DNA of 56,381 nucleotides, taken from contig JAGHAF010000065.1 of NCBI GenBank assembly GCA_021161675.1, forward strand, positions 1-56,381. The letters run 5' to 3'. Source of the stretch: Planctomycetota bacterium (GTDB lineage: Bacteria; Planctomycetota; Brocadiia; SM23-32). The notes beneath the pieces were generated by a model. It was not told the origin of the DNA, did no database searches, and was given only the letters and a program-made list of their open reading frames with translations. Of the stretch, positions 16,144-25,414 are shown one piece after another; within the stretch, counting starts at the first letter, position 1, and each line of letters begins with the position of its first letter. Position numbers and translations under genes: made by a program.

Positions 16144-17430
16144 ATGAACGAAGCGCTCATCATCGGCGAACGGCCCATCCGCCATGAACAGGCGGCGACG
16201 CGGCCACTGCGGGTCCCATCGCCGTGGCGCAGATGCAGCGTGCGCCTGACGATGATCGTCGCGCTGCTGACGGCCTTCGGGCTGGTGATGAGCGTCAGCG
16301 CGGCAAGGGCCGACGAGCTGGCGCCCATGCTGGCGAAACGCCTGCTGCTGACCGGACTGGCGATAATGGGTTTCCTCATGGCGGCCCGGATAGACTATCG
16401 GACCTGGCGGCGGCACCACCTGGGCCTGCTTCTGGTGGCCGTGGCGGCGCTGGCGGCGCTTTTTGCGCCCGGGCTTGCGATGGCTAAGAACGGCGCCCGG
16501 CGCTGGATGAATACCGGCCTTCCGCTGGGCTTGCAGCCCTCGGAGTTCGCGAAACTCTCCCTCTGCGTTTGGACGGCCGCCTACTGCGAACGAAATCTCA
16601 GGGAAATGGGCTCGTTCGTCCGTGGATTTCTGGCGCCGCTGACAGTGATCGGCGCGACCTGCATGTTGATCCTTTGGGAGCCCGACTTCGGGACCGCCGT
16701 GCTGATAGGCGCCGTTTGCGCGTGTGTATTGCTGGTGATGGGCGCCCGGCTGACCTTCGCGCTGCTGATTGCCGCCGCCTCTTTCCCCCTGGCGTATCAG
16801 TTGGTGTTCGGGGTGCCCTATCGCCTTCGGCGCGTGCTGGTCTTCCTGAACCCCTGGGATGATCCTCGGGGAGCGGGCTACCAGTTGATTCAATCCCTTG
16901 TGGCCATCGGCTCTGGCGGGGTCCGCGGGCTGGGCCTGGGGATGAGCCAGCAGAAGGAAGCGTTCCTGCCCGGCGCCACCAACGATTTCGTCTTCAGCGT
17001 GGTGGCCGAGGAACTGGGTTTCATCGGCGCGGCGCTGCTGATCGCGCTCTTTTGCCTGCTCTTGTGGGAGTCGCTGAAGGTCATCCGCCGCAGCCGCAGC
17101 CCCTTCGCGTTCGCGCTCTCAACCGGGCTCACCTTGCTGCTGGGCGTTCAGGCCGCAGCCCACATCGCCGTGGCCAGCGGCTCGGTCCCCACCAAGGGGC
17201 TGGCGCTGCCGTTCATCAGCGCGGGAGGGTCATCGCTGATCGCCAGCATGATAGCGGCGGGCATTCTGGTGAACATCGCCCGCGCGGGAGAGGATCCGGA
17301 ATATGAACCGAGCCCCTGGGAGGACGAAGCGCCCGCTTACGAAGTCATCATCCGCCGCGTCCTGGACGGGATGAGACAGATTGGCGGGAGAATGCTGGCC
17401 GGCGTGGCAAACATGGGAGGCGCAAGGTAG
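16144..17430 (+). CDS. ftsW: SEDS-family septal glycosyltransferase (FtsW)
   Basis: FtsW polymerises lipid II glycan strands at the division site together with FtsI. The 428-aa protein has a polar N-terminal tail of about 35 residues, around ten membrane spans, and the SEDS marks NGARRWM, LQPSEFAKL, EPDFGTA, YQLIQSLVAIGSGG and LPFISAGGSS. The order ftsI...ftsW and the motif set favour FtsW over RodA. It ends with a short basic C-terminal tail. ATG at 16144 lies one base after the mraY stop, suggesting translational coupling. Confidence 0.93.
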   Translation: MNEALIIGERPIRHEQAATRPLRVPSPWRRCSVRLTMIVALLTAFGLVMSVSAARADELAPMLAKRLLLTGLAIMGFLMAARIDYRTWRRHHLGLLLVAVAALAALFAPGLAMAKNGARRWMNTGLPLGLQPSEFAKLSLCVWTAAYCERNLREMGSFVRGFLAPLTVIGATCMLILWEPDFGTAVLIGAVCACVLLVMGARLTFALLIAAASFPLAYQLVFGVPYRLRRVLVFLNPWDDPRGAGYQLIQSLVAIGSGGVRGLGLGMSQQKEAFLPGATNDFVFSVVAEELGFIGAALLIALFCLLLWESLKVIRRSRSPFAFALSTGLTLLLGVQAAAHIAVASGSVPTKGLALPFISAGGSSLIASMIAAGILVNIARAGEDPEYEPSPWEDEAPAYEVIIRRVLDGMRQIGGRMLAGVANMGGAR

Positions 17431-17434
17431 AGAG

Positions 17435-18607
17435 ATGACCGAAAGACACGGCAAAGACGCGCTCCGAGTGGTGTTCGCCGGCGGAACAACCGGCGGCCAC
17501 CTGATGCCCGGCGCGGCAACCGCCCAGGCGCTCCAGGAGCAGTCGCCCGGCTGCCGGTGCCTGTTTCTCACTTCCGGCAGAAAGAGCGAGCGAATCTGCG
17601 GCGGCGCAATAGATGGATTCGAGAAGTCCAGCATCCCGGCGACGCCGTGGGCCGGACTGAAGCAGAAAATGGCCTTCCCCGTCCGCTCTGCCGTGGCCGC
17701 CGCGCAAACAGCGGCGCTGTATCGCCGTTTCCGACCACAGTTGGTGGTGGGCCTGGGCAGCTACAACAGCGCCGTCCCCCTGCTCGTGGCGCGGGCAATG
17801 GGACTGCGCACCGCCATCTTCGAGGGGAACGCGATCGCCGGCAAGGTGGTCCGATGGCTCGCGCCACTGGTGGACTGCGTGCTCTTGCAGTGGCCGGAGG
17901 CCGCCGCCGAACTGACGGCGCGCCGGATTGTGGCCCGGGGCAATCCCGTGCGCAGGGACCTGTTCCTGGCTGACAGGTCCGAGGCGCTACGCAACCTGGG
18001 GCTGGAGGAAGACAAGGTCACGCTCCTGGCCATGGGAGGCTCGCAGGGCGCCCTGTCCCTGAACCGCGCACTGCAAAACGCGCTTCGCCGGGTCCGCACG
18101 CCAATCCAGGTCATACATCTGACAGGGGCCGCTCACCTGCCGGAGGCATTGAAAAATGAACTGAGCCTGGCGCCCTGGTACCGCGCGTTCGGCTTCATGC
18201 CCATGGGCGACGCTTACGCAGCGGCTGACCTGGTCCTTTCGCGGGCCGGCGCCGCAACCCTGGCCGAACTGACTGCGCTGGGGCTGCCGTCAATCCTGAT
18301 CCCGTATCCCTACGCCGCAAGGCGGCACCAGCACTCCAACGCCGCCATCCTGGAGAAGGCGGGGGCGGCAGTAGTGCTCGACCAGACCGACCTGACCGCC
18401 CGGCGGCTGGCGAATGCTATCCAGCGCCTGGCTTCAGGACCCGCCCTGCGCCGGCGCATGAGCAAGTGCGCCCTGCGGCTGGGACGGCCCGCCGCGGCCG
18501 GTCAAGTCGCCGCCCACCTGGCCGCACTGGCGGGATTCCAGAGCGCCAACAAACCATTTGCGCAACACGCGCACGATTTTCAAACACATCATCTGCAAGC
18601 TGCATAG
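17435..18607 (+). CDS. murG: Lipid II synthase (UDP-GlcNAc transferase MurG)
   Basis: MurG adds GlcNAc to lipid I at the cytoplasmic face of the membrane to give lipid II. The 390-aa GT28-fold protein has the N-terminal glycine-rich loop FAGGTTGGHLMPG, the GLGSYNS segment, MGGSQGALSLN in the second domain and the SRAGAATLAEL donor-binding motif. I start at the ATG at 17435, 5 nt after the ftsW stop with AAGG 7 nt upstream. A His/Gln-rich tail of about 20 residues follows the family domain and looks unconserved. Confidence 0.95.
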   Translation: MTERHGKDALRVVFAGGTTGGHLMPGAATAQALQEQSPGCRCLFLTSGRKSERICGGAIDGFEKSSIPATPWAGLKQKMAFPVRSAVAAAQTAALYRRFRPQLVVGLGSYNSAVPLLVARAMGLRTAIFEGNAIAGKVVRWLAPLVDCVLLQWPEAAAELTARRIVARGNPVRRDLFLADRSEALRNLGLEEDKVTLLAMGGSQGALSLNRALQNALRRVRTPIQVIHLTGAAHLPEALKNELSLAPWYRAFGFMPMGDAYAAADLVLSRAGAATLAELTALGLPSILIPYPYAARRHQHSNAAILEKAGAAVVLDQTDLTARRLANAIQRLASGPALRRRMSKCALRLGRPAAAGQVAAHLAALAGFQSANKPFAQHAHDFQTHHLQAA

Positions 18608-18618
18608 AAGGAGATCAA

Positions 18619-20052
18619 ATGGCATCAGGCAGCCGTTCAAAGAAATTGGGCTTTTCGGGCGAGAAGTGGCATTTCATCGGTATTCTTGGCTCGGGCATGC
18701 GTTCGCTGGCCAGGTATGCGGTGCAGTCGGGCGCGAGCGTCAGCGGCTCCGATCTTCAACGCTGCCCCGCCATGAAGGAACTTCAGGAGCTCGGCGTCTC
18801 CATCAGCCTGGAGCAAGACGGCAGGGGCCTGGACGCAGGAGTTGACCTGGTCATCGCCAGCCAGGCCATCCCGGAGGACAACCGGGAACTGCGCCGGGCG
18901 CGACAGCTCGGGCTGGAGGTAGTCTGTTATCCCGAGATGCTGGGGCGCCTGATGGAACATAAGGTGGGCATCGGCGTGGCGGGAACGCACGGCAAGAGCA
19001 CAACCGCCTCGATAATCTCCTTCACGCTGCGCCAGGGCGGACTGGACCCCTCGTTCCTGATCGGGGCGGACGTGCCCCAGTTGGGCGGCGGCGCGCAGTG
19101 CGGTTCGGGCAGACACGTCGTGGTAGAGGCATGTGAATACAAGCGCTCGTTCCTGCAGCTCTCGCCGAAGATAGCGGTTATCACGAACGTGGATGAAGAC
19201 CACCTGGACTACTACTACGACATATGGGACATCCGGCAGGCATTCTCTGACTTCGCCGAGGGCGTGGGCGAGGACGGACTGCTGGTCGCAAACGCCGACG
19301 ACGAAAACACCCGCATGATCGTGGAGACGGCCGGGGCGCCAACGGTCACTTTCGGCATAGAGGACAAAGATGCGGACTACAGGGCTGAACGGCTCTGGCG
19401 CGCCAAAGTGCACAGCAACTTCGACCTGGTCTATCATGGGGAGAGAATCGGACGATTCAGCACCAGGCTCTACGGAACGCACAGCATCTTGAACATCCTG
19501 GCCGGGATAGCCGTCTGCCATCAGGCGGGCATGGAATTCGAAGATATCCAGCGCGCCATTGAGAACTTTGCGGGCCCGGCGCGCCGAATGCAACTGCTGG
19601 GAACGCCCTGGGGCGTATCGGTGATAACTGATTATGCGCACCATCCCAATGAGATACGCGCCAGCATCGAGGCGGCCCACCAGCAGTTTCCAAAACGGCG
19701 AATCTTCGTGCTGTTCCAGCCGCACCAGCACTCCCGCACCCGCAAGATGCTCTCGGAGCTGGCGGACTCGTTCCGCACCGCCTGGGTCACCTACGTCTCC
19801 CAGATCTACGCCGCGCGGGACAGCCAGGAAGAGCGCCGCTCCGTGGACGGAATGGACCTGGTGCGGCAGATGAATCACATCGGCCTGCTCGGCCACTACG
19901 TCCCCGACTTCGAAGAACTCGAGGACCTGATCGTCGGCGACGTCATCATGGACGACGTGGTCCTGGTGATGGGCGCGGGTGACATCTGGAAAGTCGCTAA
20001 TGACATTATTCCCATGATCGAAGACAAGGGCCGCAGGCAGATCGCGGCGTAA
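18619..20052 (+). CDS. murC: UDP-MurNAc-L-alanine ligase (MurC)
   Basis: MurC adds the first L-Ala of the stem peptide to UDP-MurNAc. The 477-aa product has the N-terminal HFIGILGSGM loop, the ATP loop GTHGKSTTA, NVDEDHLDYY and the late DYAHHPNEI and QPHQHSRT motifs typical of MurC and not of the other Mur ligases. AAGGAG lies 5 nt before the ATG at 18619. The usual MurC N-terminus reads GIGGIGMSG; here Leu and Ser replace two positions, a mild divergence. Confidence 0.94.
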   Translation: MASGSRSKKLGFSGEKWHFIGILGSGMRSLARYAVQSGASVSGSDLQRCPAMKELQELGVSISLEQDGRGLDAGVDLVIASQAIPEDNRELRRARQLGLEVVCYPEMLGRLMEHKVGIGVAGTHGKSTTASIISFTLRQGGLDPSFLIGADVPQLGGGAQCGSGRHVVVEACEYKRSFLQLSPKIAVITNVDEDHLDYYYDIWDIRQAFSDFAEGVGEDGLLVANADDENTRMIVETAGAPTVTFGIEDKDADYRAERLWRAKVHSNFDLVYHGERIGRFSTRLYGTHSILNILAGIAVCHQAGMEFEDIQRAIENFAGPARRMQLLGTPWGVSVITDYAHHPNEIRASIEAAHQQFPKRRIFVLFQPHQHSRTRKMLSELADSFRTAWVTYVSQIYAARDSQEERRSVDGMDLVRQMNHIGLLGHYVPDFEELEDLIVGDVIMDDVVLVMGAGDIWKVANDIIPMIEDKGRRQIAA

Positions 20053-20058
20053 GACAAC

Positions 20059-20931
20059 ATGGAGAATCTCGTTCATCTCAGCAACCTGACGACCTTCGGC
20101 CTGGGCGGCGCCCCGCTGCGCTACTTCCGCCCGAAGGGCCCGCTGGAGCTTCGTGAAGCGCTGCGGCAGTGTCGAAGGCTCTGTATGCCCTGGCGGGCGC
20201 TGGGCGGCGGGTCCAACGTCCTGGTTGAGGACGGGCGCCTGCCATTCGCCGTCATACACATGGAGGAACCCTCCTTCGCGTGGATCCGCCGCACCGGGGC
20301 CACCCGCCTGCGGGTGGGCGCAGGGGCCAGAATCGTCTCCCTGCTCGCCTTCTGTAGAAGGGAAGAGCTGGAGGGATTGGAATTCCTGGCCGGCCTGCCG
20401 GGCACGGTCGGAGGCGCCATAGCGGGCAACGCCGGCGCCAGAGGAAAGGCCGTCGCCGACGCCCTGCGGCGCGTCTGGACGATGACCCCGGACGGGCGCT
20501 GCGTCGTGAGCGCTTCTGAAGAGCTGCGCTTCGGCTACCGGCACGCTGAATTCGGAGAAGCATTACTGATGGAGGCGGAGTTCGAGCTGGCCCGCGGGGA
20601 CCGCAAGCTTATCGCGCTGCGCATGGGCGACTGCGCGCGCGCCCGGCGAGATAACCAGCCAATCGGCATATCGAGCGCGGGATGCATCTTCAAGAATCCG
20701 CCCGGCTGCACTGCCGGCGCGCTGCTGGAGCGCTGCGGCATGAAAGGGCGGCGCATCGGTGGGGCGGAAGTCTCCGCAGAGCACGCAAACTTCATACTCA
20801 ACCGCGGCGCCGCTTCGAGCCGAGACGTGCTGGAACTCATCCGGGAGATGAAAGAGGCCGTTCGCAGCAGGTTCGGAATCGAGCTTGAACTGGAGGTAAG
20901 ACACTGGCCCGCCGAACGACGGGCCGCCTGA
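20059..20931 (+). CDS. murB: UDP-N-acetylenolpyruvoylglucosamine reductase (MurB)
   Basis: MurB is the FAD/NADPH enzyme that reduces enolpyruvyl-UDP-GlcNAc to UDP-MurNAc. The 290-aa protein shows the FAD-binding GGGSNVLV, the AGLPGTVGGAIAGNAG block, the catalytic segment SAGCIFKNP and the final Glu in LELEVRHW. The proton-donor position holds Cys instead of the E. coli Ser, a substitution known in many MurB proteins. Start ATG is 6 nt after the murC stop with only a weak ribosome-binding site, consistent with coupled translation. Confidence 0.94.
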   Translation: MENLVHLSNLTTFGLGGAPLRYFRPKGPLELREALRQCRRLCMPWRALGGGSNVLVEDGRLPFAVIHMEEPSFAWIRRTGATRLRVGAGARIVSLLAFCRREELEGLEFLAGLPGTVGGAIAGNAGARGKAVADALRRVWTMTPDGRCVVSASEELRFGYRHAEFGEALLMEAEFELARGDRKLIALRMGDCARARRDNQPIGISSAGCIFKNPPGCTAGALLERCGMKGRRIGGAEVSAEHANFILNRGAASSRDVLELIREMKEAVRSRFGIELELEVRHWPAERRAA

Positions 20932-20941
20932 GGAGAAGCTT

Positions 20942-21895
20942 ATGAAACAGAAGTTGAAAGTCGCCGTCCTGATGGGTGGGGTAAGCGCCGAACGGCTCGT
21001 TTCATTGAAATCCGGACGAGCCGTGGCCAGAGCGCTGCGCCAGGCGGGGCACGAAGTTCTGCCCTACGACGTGAAAGAGCAAGCCCTGCCGGAGCTGAAA
21101 TCCATACGCCCCGACGTCGTTTTCGTGGCGCTGCACGGCGCCTGGGGAGAGGACGGTTCCGTGCAGAAGCTGCTCGAGAAGATGGCGCTGCCCTACACCG
21201 GCAGCGGGCCGAAGGCCAGCCGGTTCGGAATGAACAAGCTGGCCAGCAAGCGGCTGTTCATCCGCCACAGCGTGCCCACCACCGATTACCTCATTCTGCC
21301 CGGTAGCAAGAACGCCACGGCGGCGGCAGAGCAGCTGGAACTGTTCGGCTATCCTGTGATCTGCAAGCCGATCTGTTCCGGATCAAGCCTGGGGGTCAGG
21401 ATAGCGCGCAGCGAAGAGGAGCTTCCCGCCGCGCTCCAGGCCGCGCGTGAGCACAGCGACGCCGTGCTGGTGGAACGCTACGTGAGCGGACGTGAACTGA
21501 CCGTGGGGATCCTCCAGGGACGCGCCCTTCCCGTGGTGGAGATGCGCGTCGCGCGGGAGTTCTTCGACTACCGGGCAAAATACGAGGACGCCGAGACCGA
21601 TTACATCACACCGGTCGCATTGCTGCCGACAATCTACCGCAAGGTCCACGACGCGGCGCTGCGAGCTTACCAGGCGCTCGGATGCCGCCACATGGCGCGG
21701 GTGGACATGATATACGGCTACGACGGCCGCCTGGCCGTGCTGGAGGTCAATACCATACCGGGACTGACCCCGCGCAGCCTCCTGCCCATGGCGGCCGCAG
21801 AGGAAGGCATCGAGTTGGAAGACCTTTGCAATCGGCTCGTCCTGGCCGCCTTCCAAGAGGGTCAGGCCGGGCGACTACAGAAGATGACCGCCTGA
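20942..21895 (+). CDS. ddl: D-alanine-D-alanine ligase
   Basis: Ddl makes D-Ala-D-Ala, the substrate of MurF. The 317-aa ATP-grasp enzyme has the N-terminal MGGVSAER glycine loop, the VFVALHGAWGEDG motif, CKPICSGSSLGV in the ATP lid and EVNTIPGLTPRSLLP near the C-terminus. GAGGAG precedes the ATG by 6 nt. It is cotranscribed between murB and ftsQ, a common place for ddl in dcw clusters. Confidence 0.95.
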   Translation: MKQKLKVAVLMGGVSAERLVSLKSGRAVARALRQAGHEVLPYDVKEQALPELKSIRPDVVFVALHGAWGEDGSVQKLLEKMALPYTGSGPKASRFGMNKLASKRLFIRHSVPTTDYLILPGSKNATAAAEQLELFGYPVICKPICSGSSLGVRIARSEEELPAALQAAREHSDAVLVERYVSGRELTVGILQGRALPVVEMRVAREFFDYRAKYEDAETDYITPVALLPTIYRKVHDAALRAYQALGCRHMARVDMIYGYDGRLAVLEVNTIPGLTPRSLLPMAAAEEGIELEDLCNRLVLAAFQEGQAGRLQKMTA

Positions 21896-21908
21896 ATAGG
21901 AATCGAAC

Positions 21909-22802
21909 ATGGCGAAGAAAGCGAAGAAGAAACCTGCGCTCGACAGACGTCTGCTGCGCGTCGGGACCTGGACGCTCGTCCTGGCCGCTCTATGCGTAGC
22001 CTGCTGGATGGGCGCCCGTAGCGCCTGGCGCGCCATCATGAAACAGCCGCAGTTCCGGCTCCAGCTCCATGCCCTGGAGCTGAATGACTGCCCGCAATGG
22101 GTCAGATGCTCGCCGATGAACCAGCAGCTCCAGAAACAGCTTCTGGGACTGCCGCCGGACGCCTCGATCTTCCGCAGGGACATTGCCCAGGCGCTCGCGC
22201 GCGAATTGCTGGCCTGCCCCTGGCTGCTCGACGTGCAGGAGGTGCGGCGCGTCCTGCCCAACAGCCTCCGGGTCAGGGCAGTCTTCCGCAAGCCGGCGGC
22301 CCTTGCGCAGTGGAATGAGCGGGAATACCTCGTGGATAAAGATGGACACTGGCTGCCCGATGAGCTCTTCAAGCGCCCGAAGGAGTGGGAAGGAGCCACC
22401 GGCCCGACCATAATCGATGGATTACTGCGCGAACCGCCACCCATGACAGACCGCTGGGACGGCCCCAGAATGGCCGTGGGAGCGCGGCTGAGCGACTTCC
22501 TGCGGCGCAACGGTCTGCTGCGAGAGCTCTCCATTCAGACCATAGACGTCACCGGAGTGGGACGCCAGAGCGCAGAGCCCGAGATCGCGCTGAGAACCGC
22601 AGACGGAGTCCTGATAAAATGGGGCAAATCCGACGCTTTCTTCGCCGTGCAAGGACTGGACCCCGGCCCACCCCGCCTCAGCGACAATGAGAAACTGCAA
22701 ATGCTGCTCAGCAAACTCGCCGAACGCCCCCGCCTGGCCGGGATCAGCTACCTGGACCTTCGCTACCACGGCGAACTCGTCTTCGCAGAAACCAACCCGT
22801 AG
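21909..22802 (+). CDS. ftsQ: FtsQ/DivIB-like division protein with POTRA domain
   Basis: This 297-aa bitopic protein has a Lys-rich cytoplasmic tail, a membrane span (about 18-36) and a POTRA-like domain recognisable by the pattern IFRRDIAQ...CPWLLDVQEVRRVLPNSLRVRAVFRKP. FtsQ joins FtsL and FtsB in the complex that activates septal synthesis. Overall similarity is low, as is usual, so the call rests on architecture plus its place after ddl. AGGA lies 8 nt before the ATG. It is the last gene of the cluster: no ftsA or ftsZ follows. Confidence 0.85.
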   Translation: MAKKAKKKPALDRRLLRVGTWTLVLAALCVACWMGARSAWRAIMKQPQFRLQLHALELNDCPQWVRCSPMNQQLQKQLLGLPPDASIFRRDIAQALARELLACPWLLDVQEVRRVLPNSLRVRAVFRKPAALAQWNEREYLVDKDGHWLPDELFKRPKEWEGATGPTIIDGLLREPPPMTDRWDGPRMAVGARLSDFLRRNGLLRELSIQTIDVTGVGRQSAEPEIALRTADGVLIKWGKSDAFFAVQGLDPGPPRLSDNEKLQMLLSKLAERPRLAGISYLDLRYHGELVFAETNP

Positions 22803-22890
22803 ACATGGCCCGGCAGTGGACGCCGGGGCTTGCTAATCGCTACAATAGCGGCATTCAGTCACAATTGGCGCGGGCGGGGAGTTTGCGAGT

Positions 22891-24450
22891 ATGGACGCAA
22901 GACTCATTCCAATTGCAGGCACACTGGACCAGGAAGAGGTCGTCCTTTCCTCGAGCAAGCCCGTGGTGATCGGTCGCGGCGAGTCCGCCGACATTCTGGT
23001 AGCCCAGAGCAAGGTATCCCGCACCCATTGCCGAATAAGCTTCGATAACGGCTTCTACGTAATCGAGGACCTGGACAGCAAGAACGGCACATGGGTCAAT
23101 AACCGCCGCGTCAGCAAAGCATTCCTTTTCCATCACGACCAAATCCACCTCGGAGACGCGGACTTCCGGTTCGTGCTGGAAGAGGCGCTCTCAGAGTCTT
23201 CCGGCCCCCTCCTGATGAACGACGAGACCCAGTTCGAATTCGACGTCGAGTTCCGGGACAAGAGCCCGGCCAAGACGGCCAACTCCATGTTTCTCAGCCT
23301 GCCGAAGGGGGACAGCAGCGTTGAGACATCCGTCGTGAAACGTAATCTGTCCGCAGTGATGAAAGTAATCGAAAAGGTCAATGCGGAACCCAATCTCGAT
23401 CGGTTGCTCGAGGACCTGATGGACGACGTGATGGAAGTGACAGACGCCGACCGAGGCTACCTGATCGCATCCAGAAAAGTGGGAGACGTCCTCATACCCA
23501 TGGTGAGTCGCCACAAGGAATCGGTGCCCCCGTCCGCCCGGAACACCTTCAGCCGCAACCTGGTCTCCGAAGCCTATGAAACGGGACACGCCATGTTGCT
23601 GTCCGACCCCATGACAAAGAAGGGAATGCCCGACAGCGTCCTCTCACAGCCCGTCCACAGCATCATGTGCGTGCCAATGCGGGCCAGGATAGGACAGGTC
23701 GGCGTGATCTACGTGGACCGTCTGCTGGGCAGCCTCCCTTTCGAGAAGTCCGACCTGAAGCTTTTCACCACCATCGCCAATCAGGCGGGCATTGCCGTGC
23801 GACGCGCCCAGCTCACCCGACAGGTCGAATCCCTGTTTCGTGACGCCGTTCGCACAGTTATCAACCTGGTCGAGATCAAGGACAAGTACACCTACAGTCA
23901 CAGCGAGCGAGTCACGGCCGTTGCCTTGCTGGTGGGCGACCTGATGAGCTTCAGCAAGAAGGATCAGCGCGACCTGGAAGTGGCGGCCCTGCTGCACGAC
24001 GTGGGCAAACTCGGCGTTGACCCCGATATACTCACCAAGCCGAGAACCCTCACCGACGATGAGTTCGCCCGCGTGAAGCGTCACACCGTGGACGGCGCGC
24101 GCGTGGTTGCGGACATCGAAAACGGAGAGCAAATCGCCGAGGCCGTGCGGCATCACCACGAACGCTGGGACGGGACAGGGTACCCGGATGGATGCGCCGC
24201 CGAGGAGGCGTCCCTCTTCTCCCGCATACTGGCGCTGGCGGACTCCTTTGACGCGATGGCCTCCGACCGCCCCTACCGCAAAGCGCTGACTCGAGAAGAG
24301 ACAATCTCGGAACTCAAGAAGTGCAAGGGAACCCAGTTTGACCCGGCTCTCGTCAACGTGTTCACTGACGCCCTCGAGAACGAACGGCGCTTCCGCAACC
24401 GCATAGCCGAGATATACCGGCGGGAGGACAAAGAGAAATCCCCCGCTTGA
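22891..24450 (+). CDS. FHA-GAF-HD-GYP signalling protein
   Basis: This 519-aa cytoplasmic protein has three domains. Residues 1-100 are an FHA phosphothreonine-binding domain (IGRGESADI, SRTHCRI, DSKNGTWVN). Residues about 165-310 are a GAF domain. Residues about 325-500 are an HD-GYP domain with LLHDVGKLG (His369, Asp370) and an intact HHHERWDGTGYPDG (Gly430-Tyr431-Pro432). HD-GYP enzymes hydrolyse cyclic di-GMP or related dinucleotides, and the intact motif suggests an active phosphodiesterase. The FHA domain suggests recruitment by Ser/Thr kinases. GGGGAG lies 9 nt before the ATG. It occupies the place where ftsA/ftsZ normally follow ftsQ. Confidence 0.9.
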   Translation: MDARLIPIAGTLDQEEVVLSSSKPVVIGRGESADILVAQSKVSRTHCRISFDNGFYVIEDLDSKNGTWVNNRRVSKAFLFHHDQIHLGDADFRFVLEEALSESSGPLLMNDETQFEFDVEFRDKSPAKTANSMFLSLPKGDSSVETSVVKRNLSAVMKVIEKVNAEPNLDRLLEDLMDDVMEVTDADRGYLIASRKVGDVLIPMVSRHKESVPPSARNTFSRNLVSEAYETGHAMLLSDPMTKKGMPDSVLSQPVHSIMCVPMRARIGQVGVIYVDRLLGSLPFEKSDLKLFTTIANQAGIAVRRAQLTRQVESLFRDAVRTVINLVEIKDKYTYSHSERVTAVALLVGDLMSFSKKDQRDLEVAALLHDVGKLGVDPDILTKPRTLTDDEFARVKRHTVDGARVVADIENGEQIAEAVRHHHERWDGTGYPDGCAAEEASLFSRILALADSFDAMASDRPYRKALTREETISELKKCKGTQFDPALVNVFTDALENERRFRNRIAEIYRREDKEKSPA

Positions 24451-24586
24451 GAGCCCCCCGCCGCTTGAGCTTCTCGCCTTCCTCCCGTATTATCCACTTT
24501 CTTGCGCCCCAACGCTCATACACAGCGCCCTCCCGGCGCCTGCGGGACTGCGGCAAGGGCGCCTGATCTACACACAGGGAAGGCCC

Positions 24587-25414
24587 ATGAAACACGCGCG
24601 ATACCTCTTGCTGCTCTGTCCCATAGCGCTATGGGGCGGATGCGCGCTTTTGCGCCCATCTCCTCCCCCCCCACCAATGGAACGGGCCGACCTAAGCGAG
24701 ACGCTCCGCGTCCGGGCCGAAACCTTTCACACACTGGTAGACGGCGACATAGCGCTAAGCATCACGCAAACCGCAGAAGGCAGAACCTACAGGTCCCCAA
24801 CGCTGAGCGGGGTGGTCGCCTTCGACCGCGACAGGCCGGCCCTGTGGCTGAGGGCCGAGAAGATAGGCCGGCAGATATTCACCCTCAAGGCGCGCGGCGA
24901 CCGCTTCAACCTCGCCCTGCCTGAAACTCAAGAGGTAGTCACCGGAGGCCCCGCCGCATACGCCAAACTGCCGCACTTGATCCGCCCGGCCGAAGTGCGC
25001 TACATGCTCGCCGGCCCCGACACACTCGGCCTGAGCTGGACTGAGACCACCATGGAGGTGGACAGCAAGTATTACCGCTTCGACGTAAGAGTGCTGGGCA
25101 GCCGCTACGCGCAGGTCCTCGTGGATCGCAAAAAATGCGCCATCGCCGCCATTACCCGCTACGACGCCGCCGGCCACAAGATAACCGAAGTGCACATGTC
25201 AGGTTATAAGCCTCTGGGCGGCATACTCTTCCCGCGGCGTTTCGTGATTGACAGGCCCCGGCAGCAAACCAGCGTAAAGCTGCGACTGGGCCGTCCGAAG
25301 CTGAACAAGCCGATCCCGGACGCCGCGTTCCAGGCCCCTGAGCGCCCCGGATGGCGCCCCGTTAACCTGGACCGCCAGCCCCTCGACGCCGTCCAGGCAT
25401 TCCGAAAGGGCTGA
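24587..25414 (+). CDS. Secreted or lipid-anchored LolA-like protein, function unknown
   Basis: This 275-aa protein has a short hydrophobic N-terminus ending in LWGGC (Cys19), an imperfect lipobox, then a Pro-rich linker. The remainder is predicted mostly beta, with the pattern of LolA/LolB-like or DUF4292-type lipoprotein-carrier folds (repeated strands such as LSGVVAFDRDRPALWLRAEK). Such proteins shield lipids or lipid-modified substrates in the periplasm. AGGGAAGG lies just before the ATG. The next gene, radC, begins directly after its stop codon, so the two are cotranscribed, but no functional link is apparent. Confidence 0.65.
   Translation: MKHARYLLLLCPIALWGGCALLRPSPPPPPMERADLSETLRVRAETFHTLVDGDIALSITQTAEGRTYRSPTLSGVVAFDRDRPALWLRAEKIGRQIFTLKARGDRFNLALPETQEVVTGGPAAYAKLPHLIRPAEVRYMLAGPDTLGLSWTETTMEVDSKYYRFDVRVLGSRYAQVLVDRKKCAIAAITRYDAAGHKITEVHMSGYKPLGGILFPRRFVIDRPRQQTSVKLRLGRPKLNKPIPDAAFQAPERPGWRPVNLDRQPLDAVQAFRKG

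Noticed and set aside
18637..20544. 635-aa open frame on the minus strand
   Set aside because: Antisense to murC and murB; shadow of their codons.
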